The translations under genes and the position numbers were made by a program. Below, piece after piece: positions 24,228-34,823 of a stretch of 64,000 bases of DNA (positions are counted from its first letter, which is position 1; every line of letters begins with the position of its first letter). The notes under the pieces are model-generated. The model made no database searches, had not been told where the DNA came from, and was given only the letters and a program-made list of their open reading frames with translations. Source of the DNA: Fallopia convolvulus (Eukaryota > Streptophyta > Magnoliopsida > Caryophyllales > Polygonaceae); the NCBI GenBank assembly GCA_964016875.1, contig OZ024730.1, positions 40,308,795-40,372,794 of the forward strand. The letters are read 5' to 3'.

Positions 24228-26731
24228 TCATGGTGCAGGAGTAAAGTAAGACGAAGAGTACTCACCTTGATAATTCCCTTGTATGTGAGACTCGCTAGTG
24301 GGCCATGTGAGCTTGGCGGGGTCCTGTGAGAGGATCTCGTCCTTTTTTGAAATTGGTGAAAGTTCGGTAGTATCAACTATGTCGAGTTCTGGTTGGGGCA
24401 ACTCGATTTGTGCGACCGAGGTTGGGTCGTTTGCATGTTGGTCCAAGCTGAATTCCACACGTTCTTCTCCAATCTCAAAAGTAAGAAGTCCTTTCCGCAC
24501 ATCGACCTTGGCATTCGCTGTAGCTAAGAATGGTCCTCCTAGGATAACGGGGACATGAGGATCCTCAGGCATGTCGAGGACGACGAAATCATTTGGTATG
24601 AAGAATTTCCCAACTTGAATAGGATAGTCATCCACGACTCCTGTGGCTTTAACACATGATCCGTCTGCCATGAAGAGATTCATATCCACAGGCTCTAACG
24701 GTCCCATGTTGGCTTTTAACCAAATGGAAAGAGGCAGTAAACTGGTGCTGGCTCCCAGATCACATAAAAGCTTTGAATTTGTGATCGCCTACACCAATTG
24801 TGATGGAAAATCTCCCTGGATCTCCAAGCTTTTCTGGTAAAGCATTTCGCTTAGGGCCTCAGCGAACGGGATGGAAATATTAATGCCCTGAAGGATCTTC
24901 ACGAAACGCTTGAACTTACTCTCAGTAGAGTCCACAGATTTCTTAGTTGGAAATGGAAAAGATTTCACCATTCTCGGAACCAAGTTAGGTCGAGAGGTGA
25001 AAGTACCGAGTCGACACTAGGGTCGTTCGGTGTCCTCGGCGGGTCGTTACCGACCCTGATGGGGTTGTTAACTACCCTGGGATTGAGAGGAAGGCTCGGA
25101 TTAGAAAACTTACCTAGGCTAGGGTCGTTAGGTACCCTCGGAGCCTCGTCATTGTGGCATATTGGTTCGGTACTTGCTCTCGCTGGCTCGGTACCGATCT
25201 GCACTGTCACGTCCTCTTCCTTCTTGTCCTTAGCATGGACTCGCTCCGGCAATGTCTTCCCGCTCCTAAGGTGCACCGCTTCTATTTGTCCTTTAGGGTT
25301 TTCTTTGGGGCGGCCCGAGAATTGCCCTTGTGGTCTCGGAATCTGTGCAGCAAGGTTCCATAGTTGGGAATCAACACTTTTCTTCCATATATCGAACTCT
25401 CCCCATCTTTTGTTTTGTTGGTTTAGGTTGGCCTAAACTCCGTTAATGCCTTCCTGTAACCCTTGAACCCATGATGGTGGCTCCTGGTGGCCTGGAGGTC
25501 GATATGGTGCAGGTCGTCTATCCGGCGGAGGTGTTGCATAGTTTGGATTTGGATTCTGATTGCTCCATGTCGGGTAATTGTTTGATCTGTCAAAATAGCT
25601 AGGTTGGTTTCTGTATGGTCCTCTCATATAATTCATCTCAGCAATTGTCTCAGCGGCTCTAACCTGCTCGATATTAGTGCAAGCAGAAGTACTATGGGCA
25701 AAAGAACCACATTCTTGACATGATTGAGAGGATTTCAGAAAACTTACCTGCTTCTTTAGACGGTTGACCTCATCTTGTAGAAACTGATTTTTAACATCAG
25801 GGTCAACTTCTTCTCGGTTGGGCATGTAGAGACGTTTTTGGGGTTGTGGAGCTTGCTGGGTTCCATACATAGCATCATAATTGGCAAGCTTATCCAACAA
25901 TTCCCACGCAGTTGTAGGGTCCATCTCTATAAAACCGCACGCAGTATGCGTGTTGATGCGGTTCTTGGTCTCTGCGCTAATACCCTGGAAAAAGATCTCT
26001 TGCAAAACATATAAAGGTTGCCCATGATTGGGGCACTGTCTAAGCATCTCCTTAAATCTTTCCCATGTTTCAACAAAAGTCTCATTAGGCAGCTGGTGAT
26101 AGGAGGTGATGCGTTTTCTCAACTCCGTTGTCTTGGCAGGCGGGAAGAATTTTGTAAGAAATTGATCATACAAGTTCTTCCAAGTCCTGATAGACTAAGG
26201 AGGTAAGCTCTCCAACCAGCTCAGGTCCTTTCCAGTAAGAGACCACCTGAAAGCTTTTAACAGAACATATTCAAGTGAGACACCTTCAGCAGCTATGGTG
26301 TCACATAAATCAAGAAAATTCCTAATATGTTCCATAGGGCACTCAGTAGGTTTCCCTTCAAACTGATCCCTCTTGATCAAGGATATAAATTGAGATTTAA
26401 TCTCAAAAGTTTTCTCTATCTCTGGAAGCACAATAGGAGATTCTGGCACCCTCAGTTCCGGATGCATGTACTGTTTGGCGTTCCTTGGATAGGCATTCAG
26501 CTCTTCTTGTAGAGGAGCATTGTTAGATCATTGACGCGCAGCTTCGGCATCAGCGCCTTCCTTCTCGGTTTTAAGTGCCTCCATCTGAGTCTGGAGGATC
26601 TCTAACTGACGAGCCATCTCTTCAGGTGTGGCCATGGCTCGGTTCTCTCGGCGTCTACGATGCAGGGAACGTTCAAGTTCTGAATAATAACTAGTGTTGT
26701 CGAATTGAAGCCTCCGACGTCCTATCGGCAT
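24228..26731 (-). pseudogene. Athila-type gag-protease
   Basis: Gag begins MPIGRRRLQFDNTSYYSELE (26731) and stays in one frame to 25433, interrupted only by stops at 26528 and about 26195. It contains the Athila capsid block (LYDQFLTKFFPPAKT, ETWERFKEMLRQCPNHG, TAWELLDKLANYD) and a zinc knuckle CQECGSFAHSTSAC (CX2CX4HX4C). After a further stop at 25433 comes HLRSGKTLPER and a Pro/Asn-rich linker with VVNN and VGND repeats. A frameshift near 24985 leads to the protease: CDLGASTSLLPLSIWLK (active-site DLGA), GKFFIPNDFVVLDM and VILGGPFLATA. The frame ends at 24228 with non-homologous sequence in place of RT. Several independent lesions make it non-functional. Confidence 0.88.
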
Positions 26732-26825
26732 ACGCTGAGAAAACGGACAAAGAAAACAAAGATTATAAACGAAAACGGGGTCGGGCTATTCCCAGACCCA
26801 CAAATAAACAAACAAACTCGTTGCT

Positions 26826-26843
26826 TCCCAAGCAACAACGCCA
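26826..26843 (-). other. Athila-type primer-binding site
   Basis: Immediately inside the 5' LTR the minus strand reads GGCGTTGTTGCTTGGGAA, a diverged form of the GGCGCCGTTGCCGGGGA PBS characteristic of Athila/Tat elements (tRNA-Asp type by family knowledge). Confidence 0.6.
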
Positions 26844-26846
26844 ATT

Positions 26847-28332
26847 TGTTGATGAGGATTTCTTGACAACAAATAAATTTATAAGTCAAGACCCCGCTGA
26901 GTATAGCAGAGTCAGGATCGTTTCACAAGAAGCAAGGTTGTTTGTCTATCGACTACTAAAAATAAAACAAAAACAAACAAAAACACAGAAGCAGCTTCGT
27001 TAACGAAGTTGTCAGCCTCGTTAACGACCCACCGTGAAAAAAAAACAAAACTAACGACCTAGACAAGTTCGGTACCGAGTCAACAAACTCATCAACGAAT
27101 ATGATTATGAGAGAATTCAAATAAAGATAAAAATCTAGGACAAGGGTTACCACAAATAGTCATGCACACAAGCTCGTAAGAAGATATATCATGCCTTTAA
27201 ATAGATAGATGCATCAACTTTCATTGACTTAGCAAGTAAATTAATCTACTTTCATAAACTAACTCACTCGATTGCTTGCTTTGGATCTAAAGCATGAAAC
27301 TTTCGTATTCAAACAATATCAACCTTCAAGTTTATAACTTTCTCTTTCAATCAAGTCAACAACTCAAATTACCTCAACTTTCATCTCGGTATAAGCACTA
27401 CAAACAATCTTAACAATGGATAAAAGGCATTCAACACATAATCTCACTCACCAAACATGCATAACTATGCCGGGTTTTAACCCCGACCCTAGATAAAAGG
27501 ACTACTCACTAATCATAACTATGAAACAAATAACTTCAATCAAAGAAAACATTGAAAACAAAACACTACTCAAATTAATAAGAAATATCGTCCTACATAA
27601 ATTCTGAAGAAACCCAAAACACCAAAATAACGAATCAAAACCTCGACTGACGACCCCGGTAACTCTCGTCCACTGAGCTCTTCGATCTCAACTTCCGACT
27701 CGTCTCTCTCTTCTCACGGCTCTTCTTCTTCTCTCCTCTATCTACTACAATCCAATCCCCCTTTCTATGCTAGAATAGAAGGGTATTTATACTAAAAAGG
27801 CTAGAAACTAAAAAAGGCTAAAAGATATAAACTTTCCTAAAAAGATAGAATCTATTCTAAAAGATAGAAATAAAATCTAGAAAGATAACAAGACCTAAAA
27901 TACATAATATAATAACCCTAAAATCATAAAAAGATACTCTACCGACACGGAAATAAATTCCCGCACAGGATCGGTGAGTCACAAAGTTGCCTTCTCGATT
28001 ATTTTATCTCGTGGCCTCGTTAACGAACCCTTCAGGGTCGTTAACGAGCCTGGGTTTGGCTTTCTTCAACAATTCTCTTCCAAAAACTCGAACTTCAGCT
28101 TCTTCACTCTGTATTCTTCCGTCCTTTATCATAGCTCTTCAATTCCAGCTTCAAACAGCAACTTTTCCTAGCTAAAACCTACAAAAAGACACAAAACAGA
28201 GTAGCTTCCATACTTTTCACAAAAATATGTAAAACTATCCAAAATCACACAAAAAAAACTCTAAACTTATCAAAACTAATCCTAATAACCTAAGAAAACC
28301 TATCAAAAACTATACTAAAAACACGAACATCA
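26847..28332 (-). repeat. Athila-type 5' LTR
   Basis: A 1486-bp LTR, nearly identical to 13127-14591. It carries four perfect TCGTTAACGA palindromes (26997, 27018, 28017, 28038) and one TCGGTACCGA. It ends against TSD CCTTG at 28333-28337. Confidence 0.92.
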
Positions 28333-28337
28333 CCTTG

Positions 28338-29230
28338 CAACTGGTTCGAATGAGTGGATGTGAGGATGGAATTGTCACTTTTGATTGCTCCAAGTTTGAA
28401 CAAGCGAATGTTGTTGTTGGAACTCAACAAACTCAAAGATAAAAACAAACTGATTTCTTATAGTTTGAATGTTTGATTAATAGGATAAGTGCTCGATTTT
28501 TGCGTGGATAAGTTCACCAAACAAAGATTAAACAAGGCGAACTCGGCTGGGATAAAAACACCCAACGAATATGGCAAATCCTTTGATGAACACACAAAGG
28601 AAAAAGGGTCACTTGGTTGGACGTCCCAAGCGAGAGTTACAAACCATAGACTCGACTTTTGCTCTAGTGTTTCAAAATGGAAGATAATCTACCAATACAA
28701 AGGAAATAAGGCCTTAAATAAGTCTCAAAGTGCCAGCAAGAAGGCTTCCAATATTTGGCCACAAAGAGGAAGAAATGAAGAGTCTTCACTTGAATGAAGA
28801 TGGTGAAGAGGTGGCTGATTGGCTTCTTGCATTGATGGAAGGTGATCCTTGATGTTGGCTGAGTAATGGCGCCACTTGGAAGGGAATATTAAGTGTATTA
28901 AATTCACCAAGTGAACCAGCAACTTGAAGCAACGTAATCACATCCTCTTGGTGGCTTGGTGGCGCCATGGTGGCTAATCCAGCTTGGAGGTGGTCATTGA
29001 GGAGTCTAGCTCGTCTTCTTTTAATGGGGCCAAGAAGAGGTGGCGTGAAATCATGATGTGGCTTAGGTTGGGACACATGAAGAACAAACAAAACAAACGA
29101 GGGAGAACAAAATGTTTATTTAAAAAGTTCTTGGCCATGATTTTTATTTAAGAAAATAAAAGAAAACAAAAAAGTGTATGTTCTATTAATTCTAGCCTTA
29201 GCTTAACATCCACACAAGGAGCCTTCAACA
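28338..29230 (-). repeat. Displaced remainder of the truncated gypsy 5' LTR
   Basis: This segment continues the LTR sequence that stops at 13126: the 5-bp CCTTG duplication brackets the inserted Athila-type element. The outer limit is proposed at 29230, where the minus strand starts TGTTGAAGGC, giving an LTR of about 920 bp (TG...CA). No second LTR copy remains in the window to confirm the boundary. Short ORFs here are not considered genes. Confidence 0.6.
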
Positions 29231-30384
29231 AGAGACCAACTGTCGGCGATTCCACGGTCACGGCTCAAAAATCTACGGGCGCGATCAACAGTGTCGCGGT
29301 CGTAGTCGACAATTCCGCGGCCGCGTTTTTTCCTTTTAGGGAAAAATCCCTTCAAATGAGTGATATTCCAAGTTCGTGGGACATCTCCCCCGTCGAGACT
29401 TTTTTAACTTATATGCTCTCCGACATTGCGTTGTAGTCACCTAATATAATCCCTTGAAATTTAGGCCGACCTATAGCATATGCGTGCCACGTACGCCTCC
29501 CGAGGTCTGTCAATGTACAAGGTCGTTGACCTGAAGAGTATGGACTCTAATGCGTAGTGCTACGTCCCGTTCAGCTGCACATTGATAGGATGCGATTTGT
29601 ATAGCGGCAGCGCCTCAACGATCGTCGGCGAAGACGAGGTGGTCGGAAGGAGCATGATAATTCTTTTATTGCTTTTATCGAGGCACTTTTCACATGAAAG
29701 GCCACCAATATTTTTCCAAACGAGTTCGGAGTGCTGAACTACAATCTCCGGCTGGCATTTCGAAAATCCTTTCACGGATTTCTTACAATGTAGGCTCAAC
29801 CTTGCTTGGGGGTACACTTCTCAAGTCTGGCCCAAAAAAAGAATGATAATATAGAATCTTTTCCGGCGATTGCCAAAACTTGTGAACCCTTAAAGAGAAC
29901 TTCTCATGCCCCGGCGATATCCGAGGGCTAAACGTTCTCATCCAAGTTACATATCAAGGGCATTTTCCATTCGAGATCCTACGCAGTTTATCTTCTTGTG
30001 ATAACGATCACAGTTGCAAGCACGTTATTGCTCACAATTTAGATTTAGATGACAATCGTTGGACATCTCGGTGCCTCAACGCGCATCGAGGTCTTAAGCG
30101 AGCATCTTGCACGAGTGGCTAACGTTTCCAATGCATCAATGGAATCGTTTTGATCGCTTGATCATTGTCCAATCTTGAACAACTTGAACTCTTCTATCAT
30201 ATCTAAAGACCGGCCGTGGCCGCGAAATCCCTGGTCGTGATCGCGGTTTCTGCTAGTCGAGAAGTTCCGCGATTTCGATGCTTGCTTCATAGTTGACTTG
30301 TATTTCCTCGACCTTCTCATCATTGTTTACCGGCTCATGACCGCGACAGTTATCGGAGAATTTGATAACACTAATGAGTCGTCG
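29231..30384 (-). pseudogene. Tat/Ogre-like polyprotein C-terminus, decayed
   Basis: Around 29400-29341 the minus strand encodes GDVPRTWNITHLKGFF, the hallmark end of the integrase region (PRxWNxxHL) in Tat/Athila-type polyproteins. The adjoining sequence up to 30384 is heavily degraded, without long frames. The block is rich in 'gcggtcg' and 'gatcgcgg' phrases. It is the left piece of an older element broken by the Tekay-like insertion at 30385. Confidence 0.55.
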
Positions 30385-31409
30385 TGTAACATTCCCGACC
30401 CAAATGCATACGTCATTCTACATACATATAAGATTAAGAGCATATGCATAGCATATTGACATGATATATAGTGAGTTTTTAAAAGTAATATTTATTTTCG
30501 AATTAAGTTTATTATATTTTAAAAATATTTTTAAGTAAAAATTAATTAATAATTATTTTAGGGTAAAGTTTGTAGTAAAGAAGATTTGAGGGTGGAAATC
30601 GCAATTTATAAGAGTTTACCCGACTTTCATATCTTTACGTACCCTCTGCCTATAAAGATGCAATTGTGCTTTAGTCTTCATTATTAAGTAATGAAACAAA
30701 AAAAAAGAGAAATGAAAGAGAAGTTACAGAGAGAAAGCAACGAGAGAAGGGAAGACAGAAAATTGAAGGTGGTGTTGTTTTGATCTTGATTTTGGTACAA
30801 AATCTCTTCTATCGGGTTTTAATCCCAAAGTAAAAGCGTGATTTGGTAAATTTTTATTTATTTAATGGTTTATCTGGATTTTATTGATTTTTCCAGATCT
30901 AGATCTACAGTTGCTTTTGATTTGAAAATCAGTTGATTTATAGTTCTCAAAGGGTGTTTTCGATATTGGATTTATATTCGGTAAAGGATTTCATAGTACT
31001 TTTAGGTTATTGACTTGTAAGGATATTATGGGGACTTTTAATCAAGTTTTTCATAAAGGTTTGAACTAGAAAAATGTTCTTCTATATATATATATATAGT
31101 TCATTGATATCAAGTTTTAAAGGATTTGAAATTATGCACAGGAAGTTATAATGCATTCTGGCATTTCATTGCATTTGGGGTTAAAGTTTGTAAGAGTAAT
31201 TAGGCTATTTTTGCATTAGGTTATATATAGGAGCACAAGTCATAGATCGTGGTCAAAGAGAAAGGGAAGAGATATAGTATCTGTCTTGAACAGGTGAGTA
31301 TAGACCGGAGATTTAACCCTATGTGCTATATGTGAAATATAAATATATGGATATATGTGCTACATGTGGCCTCTATGGATATATGTGATATATGTGCTAT
31401 ATGCGCTAT

Positions 31410-32474
31410 GTCAAATGATTCTCGATTGTAGCTGCACCACTTACTAAATTGCTATGAAAGAATACTCAATTTCATTGAAATTCTGCGTGCCAACAAAGCT
31501 TTGATAAGTTAAAGCACGGTCTGACTACAACAACAATACTAAGAATTCTTACAGGTACAAGAGGATTTGGTATTTACACTGATGCTTCGTATCAGAGTCT
31601 TGACTGGGTCTTAATGCTGGATGGAAAATAACTACCTATGCATCATGACAGTATCGATCACATGAAGTTTCTTATCTTGTACATGGTTTAGAGCTGACAG
31701 CAATAGTATTTGCCCTAAAGATTTAGCAACATTATCTATATGGAGAAACATTTCAAATATTTACAGATCATAAAAGTTTGATGTATTTGATGAGCCAAAA
31801 GCAGTTGAGCATGAGACAACGAAGCTGGATGGACCTACTAAAAGATTATGATTGTACAATTGAGTATCATTCAGGAAAGGCCAATGTTGTAGCAGATGCT
31901 TTGAGTCGGAAGTCTAGTAGTATTATGACAAATATGCACATGATTTCATTGTCAGTTTTGATTGTTTTGCGAGATCTAAATGCAAGACTACAGTTTGAAA
32001 AAGATAAAGTATTGATTGCTACTTTTGAGATTCGACCAGTATTGAGGTGGAAAATTAAAGATGCACAAGTAAGAGATGGAAAGTTGGTAGAAATTATAGA
32101 ACTTGTTTGACAAGGTAGAGATACGTCATTTGTTATTCAAGATGGCATATTGATGTTTGGCATACAGGTTAGCATTATCTTCAGAATTAGCTCAGATTCA
32201 TGATTTTTCCATGTTAGTATGCTACATCGATATTGATGCGATCCGTCACGTGTTAAAAGATTCAAAAGTACGGCTTGTAGAAAATCTGAGCTACATAGAG
32301 GAACCGATTATGATAGAAACTTACAGTATCAAACAGCTGGAGAGGGAGATTCTAAAAGTAATTTACAAGAATCATGGTATAGAGGAAACAGTTTGTGAAA
32401 CAGAGGATATGATGAGAAATTCATATGAAGAGATAACGAATTTTGAGGACAAAATTCTTATAGAGGGGGAGAAA
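31410..32474 (+). pseudogene. Tekay-like RNase H and polyprotein C-terminus
   Basis: From 31560 the frame reads RGFGIYTDAS, then after stops LMSQKQLSMRQRSWMDLL, YDCTIEYHSGKANVVADALS and RKSSS, which is the end of the RNase H domain. Most of integrase is absent. At about 32240-32470 the terminal region is visible: IRHVLKDSKVRLVENLSYIE, then KVIYKNHGIEETVCETED, then ILIEGE, running up to the 3' LTR with purine tract 'gagggggagaaa' just before it. The final blocks match the tail of Tekay/Del polyproteins. Confidence 0.8.
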
Positions 32475-34345
32475 TGTAACATCCCGAACCAAAATGCATA
32501 CGTCATTCTGCATTCATATAAGATTAACAGCATATGCATAGCATATTCACATGATATATAGTGACTTTTTAAAAGTAATATTTATTTTCGAATTAAGTTT
32601 ATTATATTTTAAAAAAGTTTTTAAGTAAAAGTTAATTAATATTATTTTAGACTAAAGTTTGTAGTAAAGAAGATTTGAGGGTGGAAATCGCAATTTACAA
32701 AAGTTTAGCCGACTTTCATATCTTTACGTAATCTCTGCCTATAAAGTTGCAATTGTGCTTTAGTCTTCATTATTAAGCAATGAAACAAAAAAAAGAGAAA
32801 TGAAAGAGAAGTTACAGAGAGAAAGCAACGAGAGAAGGGAACACAGAAAATTGAAGGTGGTGTTGTTTTGATTTTGATTTTGGTACAAAATCTCTTCTAT
32901 CGGGTTTTAATCCCGAAGTACAAGTCTGATTTGGTAAGTTTTTAATTAGTTAATGGTTTATCTAGATTTTAGTGATTTTTCCAGATTTAGATCTACAGTT
33001 GCTTTTGATTTGAAAATCAGTTGATTTATAATTCCCAAAGAGTGTTTTCGATATTGGATTTATATTCGGTAAAGGATTTCAGAGTAATTTTAGGCTATTG
33101 CCTTGTAAGGATATTATAGGGACTTTTAATCAAGTTTTTCATAAAGGTTTGAACTAGAAAAATATTCTTCTCTGTATATAGTTTATTGATGTCAAGTTTT
33201 AAAGGATTTGGAATTGTGCACAAGAAGTTATAATGCATTTTGGCATTTCATTGCATTTGGGGTTAAAGTTTGTAAGAGTAAATAGACTGTATTTGCATTA
33301 GGTTATATATAAGAGCACAAGTCATAGATTGTGGTCAAAGAGAAAGGGAGGAGATATAGTATCTATCTTGAACAGATGAGTATAGACAGGAGATTCAACC
33401 CTATGTGCTATATGTGAAATATGAATATATGGATATATGTGCCATATGTGGTATATGAATATATGTGATATATGTGCTATATGCGCTATATGGGTATATG
33501 TTCTATATGAGTTATATGGATAGATGTAACAGCTCTGAAATTCCAGAGTTGTTTACACAGAAAGTATGTTAACAGATGGTATATGATATATGGTTACATG
33601 ATGCACTTGATTGCATAGCATATTCCAATGAGATTAAAAGCACTTATGATTGTCTTGCCCTAAATTTGTATACAAAAGAGACCTACGGGTCATACATGAG
33701 GCCTAAGATGCCTAAGAGATGGTATATGAGCAAATGAGGCCTAAGATGCCTAAAAGTCAGTAATGGAAAAAAAAAGTTGGCATATGGAAAAAAGGAAAGA
33801 AAAGAAAGGAGAAGTTGGTAATGAAAAAGAGGTTGTAATGGAAACCGGGACAGATTCAGGCTTGAAAAGTTCACAGAATAATAAATTGGATACATCGGCA
33901 TTTGCGTAGTAAATTCCTATATGACATATGTATAATATGTATGTATATGTACATGGACTAAATGTTTTGACTCTGTGTGAAATAATTGATGATGGTTTAT
34001 ATTCATTGAGTATGCGACTCACGTAAATCGCAAAATAATTTTTCAGGTTCAGCTAGTTCTTACTGATGTGTGTCTTTTTTAGAGGTCACGTTCATATAGG
34101 TCGGCCGGCTGAAGCTCAATGCAACCTTCTCCTCCTCATTTTGCATCTTAGATATCTGAGTTGTAATAAAGTTAGAGTAATAGATGTATTAGCATAAGAG
34201 GTGATTGCATATGTGTGTGTGCAACCTTTTTATGGTTGTTAATGTCTGCTATGCGCTTACATGAATAGTTGGTATATGTGAATTATCTGCTTATATAAGA
34301 GATACGTATTATGAAGCATACGTCATAGGGTATAAGGGTGTCACA
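32475..34345 (+). repeat. Tekay-like 3' LTR
   Basis: A complete LTR running TGTAACATCC to GGTGTCACA. Its first ~935 bp align with the 5' LTR fragment at 30385-31409, with scattered substitutions. Confidence 0.85.
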
Positions 34346-34350
34346 GGTCG

Positions 34351-34818
34351 ATTGGTCCCTTCGATCGCCGATTTGTTGATGAGGCGCTTTTCTTGGATCT
34401 TTACAAAGAACTCTTTAGCCTAGCGATGTCTCTAATGCTTGATAGAAAAAACACTTCATTCAATTATGCTTGCCTTGAATCCGCTTGTTCTCCTTTAATG
34501 CCGAAGCTAGAGTGTGTTATAAGTACAATCTCGTCTTCATTCTTGGTGGTGGTCGATTCCCCACTACCTTAATTGCTTTCGGGTTCAGCGACGCGCATCA
34601 TTGACTCCCAGTGATGATGGATTTCATCATACTGTAAAGCGATATGACTATTGATTCTATCACTTGATCCTAACCTCGCTTGGCTTGCACGTAGAGCAAC
34701 CATGCTCTGAGGGTAGGTCGGGTACGGATTTGATCATCTTAGAGCAAGTTGTCTTGCTTGGTACTTTCTAGGGTTTGATCCTCCAAGCGAATATCAGAGT
34801 TTTGCTTGATCACCATGT
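34351..34818 (-). pseudogene. Middle piece of the Tat/Ogre-like relic
   Basis: Sequence between the Tekay-like insertion and the solo LTR. No readable motif is left. It is assigned to the same older element because the two insertions, removed at their target duplications, restore continuity with 29231-30384 and 36949 onward. Confidence 0.4.
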
Positions 34819-34823
34819 GAGTC

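Larger units (their letters stand above)
13127..28332 (-). mobile_element. Non-autonomous Athila-type Ty3/gypsy element, interrupted by a nested element
   Basis: Two LTRs in direct orientation (13127-14591 and 26847-28332) begin TG and end CA on either strand. The element is flanked by a perfect 5-bp target duplication CCTTG (13122-13126 and 28333-28337). Internal order on the minus strand: 5' LTR, PBS, gag, protease, remnant spacer, a ~500-codon ORF, 3' LTR. Reverse transcriptase, RNase H and integrase are missing: only about 1.3 kb of non-coding sequence separates protease from the downstream ORF once the nested Reina-like insertion is discounted. Own length is about 10.2 kb. The LTRs look about 97-98% identical by eye, so insertion was fairly recent and mobilisation must have been in trans. 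Confidence 0.92.
30385..34345 (+). mobile_element. Tekay/Del-like chromovirus, internally deleted
   Basis: A 5' LTR fragment (30385-31409) and a complete 3' LTR (32475-34345, 1871 bp), both starting TGTAACAT, enclose about 1.07 kb of polyprotein relic. GTCG directly flanks both ends (30381-30384 and 34347-34350; 5-bp windows CGTCG and GGTCG), compatible with a 5-bp TSD with one change. A single deletion removed the second half of the 5' LTR, PBS, gag, protease and most of RT. The 3' LTR contains an ATATGTGCTA-type minisatellite (about 33405-33530). Confidence 0.85.

Noticed and set aside
28489..29091. ORFs of about 100 codons on both strands
   Set aside because: They are located in the displaced gypsy LTR; no domain and no conservation signal visible.
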